Of a stretch of 64,000 nt of DNA, positions 24,187 to 36,837 are shown piece by piece (within the stretch, counting starts at the first letter, position 1; each line of letters begins with the position of its first letter). The notes beneath the pieces are model-generated. The model did not search any database. It worked only from the letters and a program-made list of their open reading frames with translations, and was not told the origin of the DNA. The position numbers were made by a program, and so were the translations under genes. The DNA comes from Ctenosaura bakeri (Eukaryota; Chordata; Lepidosauria; Squamata; Iguanidae), in assembly GCA_948474755.1 (NCBI GenBank), contig CAOLHI010000958.1, forward strand, positions 372,001 through 436,000, read 5' to 3'.

Positions 24187-24556
24187 ATCTCATGACCCCC
24201 TTTACATCTACATGAGGACATTGTGTCCCCCCTGCTCTATGTAATTCACCTCTTCCTATTCAATGCTTCTCTCTCCCTCTTGCACTCTCACAGGCCCCTC
24301 ATGCTGTACATGCCTTCTGCCTCTACACTGAATTCTTATGCTGCTCTATCTTCTCTTCACTTCCCTCCTCCCTGTCCAAGAAACTACCTCATGGTCAGCA
24401 AGGGACATATGCTTGCTGTGTCAATGATAGAAAGTTCAGAGAAACTGAATGGGAAAAGCATAAACAAAGGGAAGCTGATTCTTGCTATGTCTATGTTGAA
24501 GGAAGGCATAGCATTGGAAGACTTTTTGCTTTACTCTTTTCAGAGACCAATCAATC

Positions 24557-24599
<43 letters not shown>

Positions 24600-24689
24600 G
24601 CTTGCTCTGCTGGCTTTTCTTGTACTCACCCTCTGAGCAAGTATCAACTCCCCCCCTTAGAATCCCACCCCACAGTTTGAGAACCACTG
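24187..24689. mobile_element. hAT remnant, uncertain
   Basis: The right end cacagtttgagaaccactg is a typical hAT terminus, and the left side has tctcatgacccccttt, a motif common next to the left end of Charlie-like hATs. The left terminus is not visible and the interior is unrecognised. It contains the (CA)n at 24559. Confidence 0.3.
24559..24596. repeat. (CA)n microsatellite
   Basis: About 19 perfect CA units. The His-Thr repeat in the plus frame at 24223-24636 is only its translation. Confidence 0.95.
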
Positions 24690-24732
24690 ATCTAGATCAA
24701 TCATAAACCAAAAGTGAAAGGCTTGTCGCTAT

Positions 24733-25160
24733 GTCCCTTTCTGCAGGGCACTGTCATCCCACATTGGAGACGGGAGAAGTACGGGACCTGGACACCAGTT
24801 CTGTATGATGTTGTCTGTGTTCTGTGATTCTCCCATTCCAAGGTGGTGCGATTGTGCCACAAATCATTGACGGGTTCTTCCTGTCAATGACCAGTGATTG
24901 TGCTGCCCTCCCACCACCCTCCTGCACTTACCTGAGCTGTAAAGGGTCAGGAAGCACAATGACCTCACTTCCGGCCCCAGCACAGCCTGGGACAGTGCCT
25001 GGATGTGCTGCAGAAGGAAGAGGAATGGCCATTGTGCGTCCTCCATTCCAGCAGGCATCTGGTGCAGGGGGAAGCACACCTGTCATGCTCCCCTCCTGGA
25101 CAGGCTCTACCGGGATCCTCATGGAACACTGCTGGGATCCTGTAACCTGTGGAAAGAGCC
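24733..25160 (+). mobile_element. family C MITE, diverged
   Basis: Ends gtccctttctgcagg and cctgtggaaagagcc form the inverted repeat. The middle contains cacttacctgagctg and ccccagcacagcctggga followed by a cagaaggaagagg stretch, in the order found in the 42.3 and 54.6 kb family C copies. The left part differs. Target duplication unclear (tat/aat). The overlapping 70-130 codon frames are not genes. Confidence 0.6.
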
Positions 25161-28100
25161 AATGGATCATGTTGAATTTCAGTTGGAATGGCTCCACAAG
25201 CGGGGGGGGGCACCACTGAGAAGATCCTAGCCCTCTCTACTTAATTGTTCCTATAGGTAGGCATGCAAGCAGGGACTCCATTGCTCACCTCAAATTCTCA
25301 TCAGTCTGTTGTAGATAAAGGTTCAAGATCAGACTTGAAACCATTACTAATCAGAGCAGACAATACTGAGTCGAATGGGCCAGTGTTCTGAATCAGTACA
25401 AGATAAATTCATATGTTTCTCATCTCTTCTGGAGCTAAGTAATCGTTCAGACCTGGTGATGTTGAGGACTGTTTTTAACGTACGCAAAAGGAGCTTAGAA
25501 AGTTACTTTTAAAATATGATTTATTCCTATTCCATATTGCTCTTTTGGGAAGTAACATATTTCTATTTTATACTGCTGGAAAGTTGTTTTCTACAACACT
25601 TGGGAAAAAGGCAAAAACTAAAAAAGTTCATGTTGAATTCTTGCAAAAATGCACATAACTTCAAATTTTCAAAATAGCTAAAATCACTACTCATGATTAC
25701 AGAAAGGTAACTTGGAATGTGATTTTGTTACATCCTTTCTCACTCCACAGTTACAGGTAACTACGCTATTTAATTCTATTCTCTGGTCCTCAGACTGCCA
25801 GTCAGGGCTCATAGTCTGATCATAGTACACCAGCTGAATTCTGACTCATAGGACTAGACTGGTGACTCCTTACAGTGATGATGCTATAATTTCTTTAAAA
25901 CATTTTCTAACAAATATTAGAATTATTAAAAAGTCAAACTTTTGACAAGACACATTTGCAAAACTTCCAGTAAGCAGGTTGTCCTCAGTTCATACCCTTC
26001 TGATCACTGGCTCACCTTTTTTCTTTTTTCTTGGTGTTGCCATATACAATGCATATACTAATTACACAACACTCTAATTGCATTGTTCATCATGCTGTTT
26101 GTCCCCAGTAGTAATTGTTCTCTTTTGGCTAATGCTGAATTATTTCATTTCACCGAAAACCTTTCAGGGGCTGCATAACTTACAAGACATTGTTTTCAAA
26201 TTATTTATTTTTCCACTCCAACCTCTATCGCTTTTTCACTCTTCCTCTCTTCTCTCTTTTGGAGTAAGATAAGTACGTCAAAAGATGAGTCCAAATCTCT
26301 GTCTTCACATATGTGCTGCCATTTACCTTTGGCAGCTGCACCAAATGCTTGCACAGGTTTTTCCCATACCAGTAACCTCATTTGCCTAGAGGAGGCAGTT
26401 TTAAAAGTGCAATTAAAATTTGGTCCTTAGAAGATTTTCAAGGTTGGAATTGTTTCAAGTGTTGATATCAAGTTGAAGCTAGCCTTCCAAGCTTGGGATT
26501 AAAGTGAGAACAGTTGGGAAAGATGTACCATTAAGTTAGATGCAATCTTATTACTTATACTTTAATGCTTTATAAATGTGGTACGAATCCAAATACATTT
26601 TAGAAAATTTGCTCCTCATCTCTGATGCTGTTTGGAACAAATTTTTAGTTTGTTTGGATCAAGTTTGGGACTACAAAAGCATTGGATTAAAGAGCAGTTG
26701 GCCATGCTGGATGGATCTGGAAAGCAGATTATCTGTAGTTTTGGTGAAGCTCCTTAATGAGCATATTAGTGTGGGAAAATCGAAAGGTTTTGAGCTCTGT
26801 CTAAAGAGAAGGAAATCAATGTGTTGGAGACAGTGAGTGCAGTTCAGGAATGAACTATAAATTTTGGAGCAAAGTTCCAAAGACATAAATCAAAGGGACA
26901 CAAATCAAACAAGGATTTATTCAGAGCGATGAAAGGCACGTAGGCAGTATCAACATTTGGCAAGCTGGACTGTGTTATGTAATGGCATAGTGAATTTGTA
27001 CTGCTTTCTGTTTCTTTGCCCTATCTGAGAGTGGTTTCACTTTTTCCCACGATGTCTCAAAAGACGATCAAGTATATGGTCTTCTTTTAATTACTTTGTG
27101 GTTTGAGACAAGGTTTGGAGGAGAAATTCATCCATTTTGCAATTTAATGTGTGTACTGAATGTTGTAACTTTTTGAGCCATGATATCAATCAAAGTTGTT
27201 CAAAATCTGTACTTCTTTCTCAATCCCTCTCTCTTTTTTTTCCCCAGTAGAGATTTTCAGTGACTACATACAAAATGTACATATTGGGGAAAGTGCATGC
27301 TAGTGTATTAAAGAAAATCAGGTTTAGAAGATAGCGTATTAGAAAAACTGCTTTCAAAAACATATATTAAACAAAATTATGTACAGAAGGGCATGTCCTA
27401 GAATTGTGCAGAAAAATACGTATGAGCTTCCATCAGAATTCAAAGAAAAATAGTCTCAACTGAATTCAAGATTGATTTTTATTATTCTTGTTTGTGATCA
27501 ACATGAAGGGAAAAAACTCACTGTGCTCTGGTTGATCTGCTCATAAGATCCCTACAAGATCAGCTGTAGGCAAGCACAAAATACATCTAAAGGTGCTCAA
27601 AAATATTTGTTTATTAGTTGAAAATCTAGAAGGCGCCAAAACACATTGGGCTTTCCAATAATAGACAGACCATCTTTTGAGCATCTCAAGATATGTTTCT
27701 TTTATGTCTTCTGGATTTCATTGGCTGTTCCCAGTTTTTGTTTTCTGATTAATTATATGCACTTTTATTATTATTATTTTTTTTTTTTTCTGTGAGAATG
27801 TTTTTCACCAAAGACAGACTTTGAACCCCCTAGAGATTTCATAATGGCACATTTCAAAATGTCATGTGGTTGCCATTATTTGCATGTTTGCAATGGACTT
27901 CTTCCTATCAAGATGGCACAGAAATGGTGGCAGTTGTGGATGTAAGGCTCCACGTGTTCCATACAAATATAAGCATGTAGAGTACCACAATTATGCAAAT
28001 ATCCCCGATAGCTGCTTGCAGCCACCCAAAGACTTGCATTGCTATGCAGAATTTTACATGGTAATTTGCATCTTGAGTCTGGAATCTTATGATGCAATGT

Positions 28101-28334
28101 CCTTCATTACCATCTTTATCCTCATCATTTCCCTCTCTGTCTCTCACCAAGGTTTCATGTATGGGATTGTAAGCTTACATATATATTAACACTTCTGCTT
28201 AGCATTACTAGAGACAACTACTACAAAGGGATGTAATTCTTCAATAATTTTGATTTTCAAAGGAAGCAACAAGGAATTTTAGCAATATTCTTTGCACTGA
28301 GAGGAAGCCTATAACAACTGTAGTCTTCAGTTAC
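25161..28334. other. unassigned non-coding DNA
   Basis: No recognisable gene or clear mobile element. T-rich tracts occur at 27765-27790. Sequence at 27270-27430 has tgtacatatt/tgtgcagaaaa motifs loosely like family E or F. Confidence 0.4.
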
Positions 28335-28815
28335 AGTTCTGGACTTATTATATCTACCTGTGGGATCGCCTTCTCCCATATAATCTGCCCCACACACTAA
28401 GGTCCTCTGGGAGGAACTTACTGCAGCCATCAGAACTAGGTTGGCTGCAGTTACCCAGAGGACCTTCTCTTCTATCGCTTCCAAGTTATGGAATGGCCTG
28501 CCGGAGGAGACCTGGCATATTACCAGTCTTGACAGCTTTAAAAAAGCAGTAAGACTGATCTCTTCCGAAAGGCCTTCCAAGACTAGCATTTCCATCACCT
28601 CCCATCAATTGTCTTGCTGTTCCTTTAATAGTCAGTTGATTGCTCTTAGTTGTTAATTGTGTGTTTTAGCGGGTTGGTTTTAGATGGGTTGGTGGGTGGG
28701 GAGGATTGGGTATGTTTTTAATGTTTTTAATGTATTATTGTTGTTCACCGCCTCGATCCATGGGGAGAGGCAGGATAGATAAAATAATAATAATAATTAA
28801 AAATTAAAAATTAAA
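28335..28815 (+). mobile_element. L2 LINE 3' end with ORF2 C-terminus
   Basis: The plus frame from about 28441 reads ..TQRTFSSIASKLWNGLPEETWHITSLDSFKKAVR.., the conserved last segment of L2-clade ORF2 (usually R-A-F-S-V-A-A-P-x-L-W-N-x-L-P). A 3' UTR follows, ending in gttcaccgcctcgatccatgg, ggagaggcaggatagataaa and an AAT-rich tail at 28785-28815. Most of the ORF is missing, so this is an ordinary 5'-truncated copy. Its tail is shared with the SINEs at 31.7 and 36.3 kb. Confidence 0.8.
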
Positions 28816-28829
28816 TTTTTATTATTATT

Positions 28830-29078
28830 TACAAAATTTGCACATGGTTGTTTTGGACAAGAAATAACATTTTCTGCACAGAAAACATTGATTCCTGTTC
28901 AGAAAAAAAAAGCTGTTTTCTTGAAACAACTACATGAAAATTTTGTGCACAATAAGTCCTGAATTAGAAAAATTCTCATCAGTCCAGGATTTTCCTTGTC
29001 ACAGTTTCACAGCATTCAAGGAATACATATTTTTGCCCTTAAAAAAGAATCAAATATTCTTTCCATCTCTACTCCTGC
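28830..29078. mobile_element. family E element, partial
   Basis: Contains cattttctgcacagaaaaca and a right end caaatattctttccatctcta that matches the right end of the 18.3-18.95 kb element. The left half is missing or replaced by the L2 tail. Confidence 0.45.
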
Positions 29079-31678
29079 TTGGGGTAGAGCTTTTTGTCTG
29101 CTGTAGAAAGGATTGATTTCAGGACATCCAGATGGGCCTCTTTGAAGAGGATGAAAAAGTTCCCTCTTTTATTGCTGAATACTTCCAAGAAGGAATACAC
29201 CTAAAGAAGGGATTCCGCAGAAAATCTTACAGCATGGAAAGCAATCTCCAGGTTTTTGCATCCCAAGCTGTTTAAGTCTGAGATAAGAACAGACAACAGA
29301 GTGTGCTCAGATCTGGTCTCTTGTAACTTGTCCCTATTGATGAATCCTCTAAAAGCTTTCGAAGAATTTGTGAAGTTTTATGGAATACAGTTCAAGAACT
29401 AAGTTATTGCAGTAGACAAGCTCTTCCTACAGAACTAGTGACACCTTTTTGCCTGTTCAGATTACCTGATATTCTTTTTCTGCCTGATTATAACTCAGAA
29501 TAAGAAACAAACAAGTAAACATGGCTGTCTGTAAGGAGGTACTTGTGTTGTTGTCAGCCTTGCTCAATCATTTACAAAGCACATTGTATTAACATTCACA
29601 TGGGGGGAACACTAACTTGCCCACTCTGTCTGCAGTTCCATCCATCACTCTTCTCATGAAAATAAACAAGTGAGCTTTTCCTTTATGGGGAAAGACATCA
29701 GAAACCCAGGAGTACCAGATATAAAGAGAGAGCCCATGCATAAGGGAAGCTCATCTGTTCAGATTTGTTATCTTCACATGAACAGAGCAATGGATATGGA
29801 GAGGGTGGGACTACCATCTTTTTCTCTACTTGTGTCAATTTAATACATTCTGTAAACCAGGAAATATGGATACTGGTGGTGGGACTTTGCCCTCTCTGTA
29901 AGAAACTTCTGCTTAATTCCTCTCATTTCGTCTTGCCGTAATACCACCAGACTGTCACCTTTGCTATGTTCTGCATAACTAAAGAAGCAAGGACTTACTT
30001 TGTGCATGTGAGGACAATGATTTGACCCCATTGGGTGGATTAGTCTTCTGTAGTTTTCCTTGGCTTGTGGTGAGCCTCTGGATTGCCACTTGCCAAATCT
30101 TTTTTACAACAGATGACTTCCCTCCTTCCAATGTCTCTGTACATTGGCAATTATGAATCAGATTTGAGGCAAGATTAAAAGAACCCTATCAAAACATCCC
30201 ATACATCCTTGACTGAAAAACATTAAATCTTCAGGATTAATCATTCAGCAGGTATATGACAAACACAAAGATGTCAGACTGAAATAACATGCCAGAGCTT
30301 TTTAAAAAGAAAGAAGTGGGAGGAAGAAAGGCTGTCCTCCATTCAGCTATCCAAAAGCAACAAAAAGTTTGCCAGACAACTATTCTTTCTAGGTTAGGGA
30401 TGGGCTTAGGGCTGGATGAGGCTAGATCCTTGCCTTATGGATTTGCTCTATATGCTGGTGTATGTGAAAACAATGTTAATGTAACCTTATAGTGGAAACT
30501 TTAGCAATATATAATTGACAGTAGAAACTGCCAGTGCAGAAAAATAATCTCTGGAATATGTATTGCTGCAGACTTTGTATTTATTCAGTTTAGCTATAAT
30601 TGTTCAAAACTTGGGATGAGGAGATCAGCCAGTTTTGATTCTCCAGTATTTATCTTATTCAAACCTCAAATTCCTTTTCTTCTTAATAAGAGAAAAGTGA
30701 CTTGGGATAAATTCTTCAAAAGTGAAATGAAACGTCTGCACTGGCTGAATTTGATAGCTGCAATAGCATGGAGAGGACCATTCAGTATCTTCCTATAGCT
30801 GTCACATTGCTCTTAAAGAGGTCTTACCTCTCAGTGGCAACTCTGATTCAGCAGATATAATGTTGAACAGAAAGATTTGTGAACCTAGATTATTAAATTG
30901 TTACTTTTCTGAAGCTAGGAGTAGATGGATGAATCTGTCAGTTTTGAGTTCTCTGCATTCAGTTTGCTTTTCAGTCTCAATTTCATTCCACCTTTGATGT
31001 GAAGAAAAACACAAATTCCTTTCAACTTACCAGAATTGGACAAAAATGATTTTTTGCCATTCCTCATTCACTACTGCATTATGGTTGCGCCCTCTTCCCC
31101 AACCCCGCAAAATAGTATGTTTTCTTATGATGCTGATAAGTCTCCTCTCAACACCATTTAAGATTACAGTTTTTACCATTTGTTGCTTTCTGGATATAGT
31201 CATTAAAAGTTTATTACACTACATTAAACGCTCATGCTTTCCTATTAAATGTATATTTTATGGGCATCAAATGTGCCTCTTTCCATGTGTGATGTACCAT
31301 AAGGTTCTTTTTCTCTCTCTGTCTCTGTCTTGGGGAAAAAGAAATATGTCTGCTTCCCCCCAGACATACTTAAATTATAGGTGGAGAGTACGTAAGGAAG
31401 CTGTTGGAAGCATGTCCACAAACAGGTGGTATGTTGTGAATTGTAAGACCAGAGAGACCTTTCTACCTCAGAAAGAGCATGTAGAAAGGACAATTTAACT
31501 TCATATTTTCTATTTCAGTAAACTGTCCTTTCTACATGTCCTTTCAGTTCAGTAACACTGTACCTGTATTATTCACATTGTGACACCAATTTCAGTTTGT
31601 CATGATGATCCCTTGAGGAGAACTGAAGAACCTTGAACTGTCTCGAAGTCATGACACCCACATTAAAGCTATATCTTA
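29079..31678. other. unassigned non-coding DNA
   Basis: No recognisable gene or element. The 150-codon plus frame at 31046-31498 has no domain, starts in low-complexity sequence and is treated as chance. Confidence 0.5.
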
Positions 31679-31906
31679 GGAGCCCTGGTGGTGCAGTGGT
31701 TAAATGCCAGTACTGCAGCCACAAGGTTGTGAGTTTGATCCTGCCGGGCTCCAAGGTTGACTCAGCCTTCCATCCTTTCGCAGGTCGGTAAAATGAGTAC
31801 CCAGCTTGTTGGGGGCATGTATAGAAATGTTTCAAAATACATGCTATTTGTAAGTTGTTCACCGCCTTGATCCATATGGAGAGGCGGGATACAAATAAAT
31901 AAAAAA
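31679..31906 (+). mobile_element. tRNA-derived SINE with L2 tail
   Basis: The head ggagccctggtggtgcagtgg with gttaaatgcc (A box) and gttgtgagtttgatcctgcc (B box) is tRNA-like, so an internal RNA polymerase III promoter is expected. The body has ggttgactcagccttccatcc and aaatgagtacccagcttgttg. The tail gttcaccgccttgatccat, atggagaggcgggatacaaa and taaat copies the L2 3' end at 28.74 kb. A reverse copy lies at 36.3 kb. Confidence 0.85.
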
Positions 31907-32194
31907 TATATACTGATAAGTAGCATCAAATTATGGACTGCTGATGTCTGCAAATATTTTCAAATTGTTTGTTTCTGAAACTCTAAATTTGGTCCAATTG
32001 CTACATCTGGTAATGGTTGATTAGCTTCATATTATTGATATTCTAAACATCTACAACTAGTGTAGTATGTGAGTCTGCCAGATGAAAATCAGAGGCAGAA
32101 CTTCTGTATCTTAATAATTGTATAAGTGAGGGAATTTCACCTGGTGAAGTTTGTGTGACAACCAGCATCTACTGAAATTTCCTCTTCTGTACAA
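31907..32194. other. unassigned non-coding DNA
   Basis: Nothing recognised. Confidence 0.5.
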
Positions 32195-32280
32195 TGTTAT
32201 TTAATATTTTATTTACAGCATATATAGCCCACCTTTCAGCCAAAAAGGATTCTAGAATAGCTTACAGATGGTCAAATTGG
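32195..32280 (-). mobile_element. L2-type LINE or SINE tail fragment
   Basis: The reverse complement reads ..ctgtaagctattctagaatcc..gctgaaaggtgggctatatatgctgtaaataaaat, a decayed version of the common 'taagccgccttgagtc..ggcggggtataaataaa' tail of vertebrate L2-like elements. The body is not recognisable. Confidence 0.4.
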
Positions 32281-32409
32281 CAATTCCCTGCCCTTAGGTC
32301 AAAAGTTGCCAACAAACCCATCTTAACTCTGAAAATTTCCAGTAAACATCTGTATTGTTAACTCACATTCTATGTTTTTTGCACTTCCAACATCATTCCT
32401 AGTGTCTTA
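32281..32409. other. unassigned short spacer
   Basis: Nothing recognised. It ends at the family A insertion. Confidence 0.4.
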
Positions 32410-32611
32410 GGCCATTTCCACACTACACTCTTATAGTGCTATTATCCCACTTTCAACATTCTATGGACTCCTGGGGTTTGCAGTTTAGGGAGGGGCATGT
32501 CAAATTCTCAGCCAGAGAGCTCTTTGGCCTCAATAAACTGCAAACTCCAGAATTCCACAGGATGTTGAAAGTGGAATAATAGCACTATAATAGTGTAGTG
32601 CAGAAATGGCC
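32410..32611. mobile_element. family A MITE, full palindromic form
   Basis: Complete ends ggccatttccacactacac and gtgtagtgcagaaatggcc. Both arms carry the family core, separated by the agagagctctttggcctc centre. Flanks are tta on the left and ata on the right, so the 3-bp duplication is imperfect here. The best-preserved full-length outer termini of the long form. Confidence 0.9.
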
Positions 32612-35024
32612 ATAGACTGCCTAGATTTTTTGTTTGTTTGTTTGTTGGTAACCTGTATTTCACCTGGAATCCACTTGTAACGTTAGGCTAGCATAACTCT
32701 TGAGTATGAGTATTTTCCCCAACATTGCCTAAAGAAGTATCTAGTACCTTAGCAGACAGCATTATTGCCAAGTTCTGCAATAACTTCTGGACATCAACAG
32801 AGGCAGCTCTGTTCCTAACCCAAACGGCCATGGGGTTGCATTGGTAAATCTTACTTGCACTGCTATTTGGCTGGCCACCATCAGCCTCCAACTTTGCTGG
32901 CCTCCTTTCACAGTTTTCCTCCTGAATCTCTGCGTAAATATGCTGGGGGAACTTGATGGTTTTCCAGTTTCTAAGAAGATCTTTGTCTTTCATCTATATG
33001 GAGAGGAGGAGAGGCTTTGGGGTAAGCATCAAAATAAGAGTGATTTTTTTTTTTAAAGGAAGGATTTAAAGTAGTGCAAAATTCTAAGAAAGTGGAATAC
33101 TTTCTGCCAATTTGTATTAATTTTTTTAATTTTTTGCTTTCTTATAGGAAAATTTTAAATGGCAACAATAGAAATATCAAGTTTTAAGCAACCAAGCACT
33201 GAAGTAGAATTTTCTTCAAGTTCATTCTTGCTGTGATAATGACAGTGGCTTCTTGGTTTGTTTGTTGTTTTTTTTAAAAAAATATTTGGCTACCATGTCT
33301 CTCTTTTCTCCATTTAGATAATTATCTACACATGTACCATCCTACGAAAAAACAGCTCTATAAATTTCACAGGCAGTTAATCACTGCTGCACTACTTAAC
33401 CACATAGAACAGACAAGTAACATTTTCCTGGATTGACCAGAAACATGCAGGAGAATTTAAAGCTGCCACCAAGTGGCCTAAGGAGTCATGTGAATTAGTT
33501 AATTCCCTTCTTTCACAAAAACTTATTTATTGCCAAGTATAGCAGCACTCACAACACTTTCCTCTGGTTTTGTAAAAAAGAAATCTTTTCCTATCTGAAA
33601 GAGTGAATCTGAGCTGATTTTGGAAGTCAGGGCTAGAGTGGTCAAGATTTCTGTTGCCTCTTGGTATGAGTTTGGGTTTTAAAATATTTCTCGTACATAC
33701 AGTAGGGGGGATATAAAGGGAAGAGAAAATGGAAATTGCTGTCACCATGACCATCATGACATGATAACTACAGAAGTCAATATCTTAAGAAATTAACTTC
33801 ATAAGAAATTGACTTCATAAGAAAGTTACCTTACCCCACCTTAATTGTTTCTAAAAGTGCCTACAATGGGCAATGCTCCTAGTGGATTGACAGGATGCTC
33901 ATGCAGCATATTGGCTATATTTCTTTGGAGAAAGCCAGACAAATGTCCATGGGAATTCTAAGCTACACCATGGATAACCCAATCTCCTGAAAAACTCTTA
34001 GAATTTTGTTGCCACATCTATTTTGCTTCTGAAAATTTTTCAGTACGTATCTGCAGTGTCAATTCACATTCTAAGTTTTTTGCATCAACATCATTCCTAC
34101 TGACACAGATGGTCTAGATTTTCTTTTTCTAGTTTTATAACCTCAGTTGGAGACAATTACTGTATTTCAGTGGTGCAAAATGGCTATACATGATATTGAA
34201 AGTTCTTAAGAAGATATGAAAGTTTGTAATATGGAATGACAAATATTTGTAGAAGTCAAGTAGGTGACAGTTCTAATCAGTAGCAAAGCAGGGTCAACAT
34301 GCCAAAGTCACCTTCCTGTGCACTGTATGCTCAATATGGCTTGGGCCCCCTATGCCTGCTATATTTTACATTAAAAAAAATCATGCACATGTACATAACA
34401 TGAATAACGTCATGTAGTTTGCCCCTGAGTTCTTTTGCATACTTGGCATAACAGTTAATCCAGCCCTGATGTGTGTAGCAATGATCTGTTGAATTTACTT
34501 GAAGAGATGTGTGAACAGAGCCAATAGAAGATGGGAGCCAGTTTGCCTTTAAACAACAATAGATGTGATGATCTTACATTTATTTCAATTAAAAGAAAAT
34601 ATTTCTGCTCCTGGCAGTAAGCACAGCATTGGATCGTGGTGGTCTTTCTGTTGTTGCAGTCTGTGTTTTTGGCATCCTTTTGTGCCTGATGGTTATTATC
34701 TGTGAATTTCATTAGAACTAAACCCACTCAGTCAATTATGACATGTCTGCCGAGTTTTAAAAATACATCACTAAGCCCCTCTGCTTTTCCTTAAGCCTTT
34801 TTTTCTAGAAGCAAAAAACATTGCAAAGATTTACATGGAGGTTGCATCACCCTAAGACATGGATGATAAATATCAAATCATGTGCATTGTGTGGTTCTAT
34901 ATTCAGGCTGGAAATGAATATTAGCTGTATATTAGGAACAGGAACAAAATTTTAATTTTTTTTTAAAATGGTCAAAAAACATGCTTTTTAGAGTGTTGAG
35001 AAACCATAAGAAGAAGAAAGCTGA
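32612..35024. other. unassigned non-coding DNA
   Basis: No recognisable gene or mobile element. Frames up to 101 codons (minus, 32688-32993) have no domain. Confidence 0.5.
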
Positions 35025-35244
35025 GGTCCATTCACACTTCACAATTATAGCATTATTATTCCACTTTATCTGCCATAGTTCCTTCCTATAGGATCCTGGG
35101 AGTTGCATTTTAGGGAAATCTCAGCTAGAGACCTCCACTAATGACTCGTCAAACTACAAACCTCAACAATGCATAGGATAGAATCTATATTAAAGTGGTA
35201 TAAATAGTGTTACTTTGTGTGTGTGTGTTTGTGTTAATGGGCCC
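35025..35244. mobile_element. old foldback MITE related to family A
   Basis: Starts ggtccattcacacttcacaa and ends ttaatgggcccc. The left arm (tagcattattattccacttt, ttcctataggatcctgggag) is opposed by a right arm (caacaatgcataggatagaa, attaaagtggtataaatag). A short (GT)n at 35214-35230 has grown inside the right end. Same layout as 4235-4468. Confidence 0.6.
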
Positions 35245-35254
35245 CTGGATTCTT

Positions 35255-35600
35255 CACAGTTCAGGATTTATTTGGCACAAAATTTACACTTTTTCTGTGT
35301 AGAGAATGGTATTTTGTGTGCAGGGAACTGCTTTTTTTGTGTTCAGAAAATGCTTTTTTTTTCTCTGCAACAAAACCACATATGAATTTTGTGTAGAATA
35401 AATCCTCAGCTACTACATTTGCTACATAAATTATTTCCTGAACAGAAGTTGGTTTTTTTCTTGTGCAGAAAGTGCTGTTTTCTGTGGGGGGAAAAATATG
35501 TGAATTTTGTAAAGAATAATTCCCAGATTGTAAATAGTCTGAAAATTCCACATTTTTGAAAAACTTTATCACAGCAGGAAAAAAATTGCTAAAATTTACC
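35255..35600. mobile_element. family E element, partial
   Basis: Several copies of the family E motif (tttttctgtgtagagaatgg, tttttgtgttcagaaaatgc, tcttgtgcagaaagtgc, ttttctgtgggggg). The inverted terminal agggatg ends are not visible, so the limits are approximate. Confidence 0.4.
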
Positions 35601-36301
35601 TCCTGCTTTCTTCAAGAATGAAATTGGCAAAGAATGGCATTCTTACTGTATATACTTTGATGGATTCAAAAGGACTTCATTCTGTAGGGTATCTACGGTA
35701 AGAAAGGCATCAAAAAATCAATTTAACCTCACCATTTTAAAAAACTCAACCTTCATACATGTAAGTATGAAAGTTAGTTTACTATACAGGGTAAAGTCTT
35801 CAAACAACACCATCAACTGTGCATGCTGCGTCTTTTGTCATCATCATTACATGCTTGAGGATTTGAAAGTTGATAGGTGCTTCAGTTTTTATCTTTGCCT
35901 CTATGTTACCAAATTCAAACTATACATTTACCTTGTTGAGTCTGAATGGTAGGTATGGGTAGAGTGAAAAATGTGGCATTCCAAGTAAAAACAGTGCATT
36001 GGAAGCCTCTGATTTCTGTAGTAAGATAGTTCTTTCTTCTTTCAGACACATTTATTAGGTTGATGTGGATGATTGAATTATGGGTGTAAGGTAGTGGGGG
36101 ACAGACTGGGAAATCCTTCAGGAAATCCACAACCCTATTGAAATCATATATATCTCGTAACATCCTAAAGCCTAAAGCAGGAGAGCACAACTTTTTTCAG
36201 CCCCAAGAACCACATCTAATTTTAGCTAGGAGACTGGGGAGCCACACATGGATAACCACATATGCACACAGAAAGAAACATGTGCACATATGCACACATT
36301 T
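35601..36301. other. unassigned non-coding DNA
   Basis: No gene recognised. 36176-36250 (gagcacaacttttttcagcc, ccaagaaccacatctaattt) may be a decayed hAT end. Confidence 0.35.
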
Positions 36302-36542
36302 TATTTTTTTATTTTTATTTATTTGTATCCCGCCTCTCCATATGGATTGAGGAGGTGAACAACTTAGAAATAGCATGTATTTTGATACATTTTTCTATAC
36401 ATGCCCCCAACAAGCTGGGTACTCATTTTACCGACCTACGGAAGGATGGAAGGCTGAGTCAACCTTGGAGCCCAGCAGGATCGAACTCATAACCTTGTGG
36501 GCTTGCAGTACTGGCATTTAACCACTGCGCCACCAGGGCTCC
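36302..36542 (-). mobile_element. tRNA-derived SINE with L2 tail, reverse copy
   Basis: Reverse complement of the 31.7 kb element: head ggagccctggtggcgcagtgg at 36522-36542, B-box region gttatgagttcgatcctgc, body and the tail gttcacctcctcaatccatatggaga (on minus) with A-rich end at 36302-36325. The B box is better preserved here (GTTCGATCC) than in the plus copy. Confidence 0.85.
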
Positions 36543-36652
36543 TTACACATACACATATCCCTGAGACACATCCCAGTAGACTTCTATCTCCTCCCAATTT
36601 CTACTGAGTTTGTGGTGAACAGTCATATCAGAAATCAGGGGGCAGAGACTTT

Positions 36653-36747
36653 GGCCATTTCTGCACTACACTGTTATAATGCTGTTATGCCACGTTCAAT
36701 ATCCTATGGAATCCTGGGGTTTGGAGTTTAGGGAGGGGCATTTAGTA
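36653..36747. mobile_element. family A MITE, left half only
   Basis: Starts ggccatttctgcactacact and runs through the core tatcctatggaatcctgggg to gagtttagggaggggcattt, then stops matching. The right arm is absent. Confidence 0.75.
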
Positions 36748-36837
36748 GTAAGTGGTAAGGTGGAAAGGCTTTGCTTTCCCTGAAACTGAAGCAATGAGAT
36801 AAGAGTTAACTTTTTCAGCCTCTTATTTCAGTGTAAT

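Noticed and set aside
24223..24687. Frames with His-Thr or Cys-Val repeats
   Set aside because: Translations of the (CA)n microsatellite.
31046..31498. 150-codon plus frame
   Set aside because: No domain; Phe/Leu/Ser-rich translation of AT-rich sequence with low-complexity parts.
31679..31760. tRNA gene
   Set aside because: A and B boxes are present but no cloverleaf can be drawn, and the sequence runs into a SINE body.
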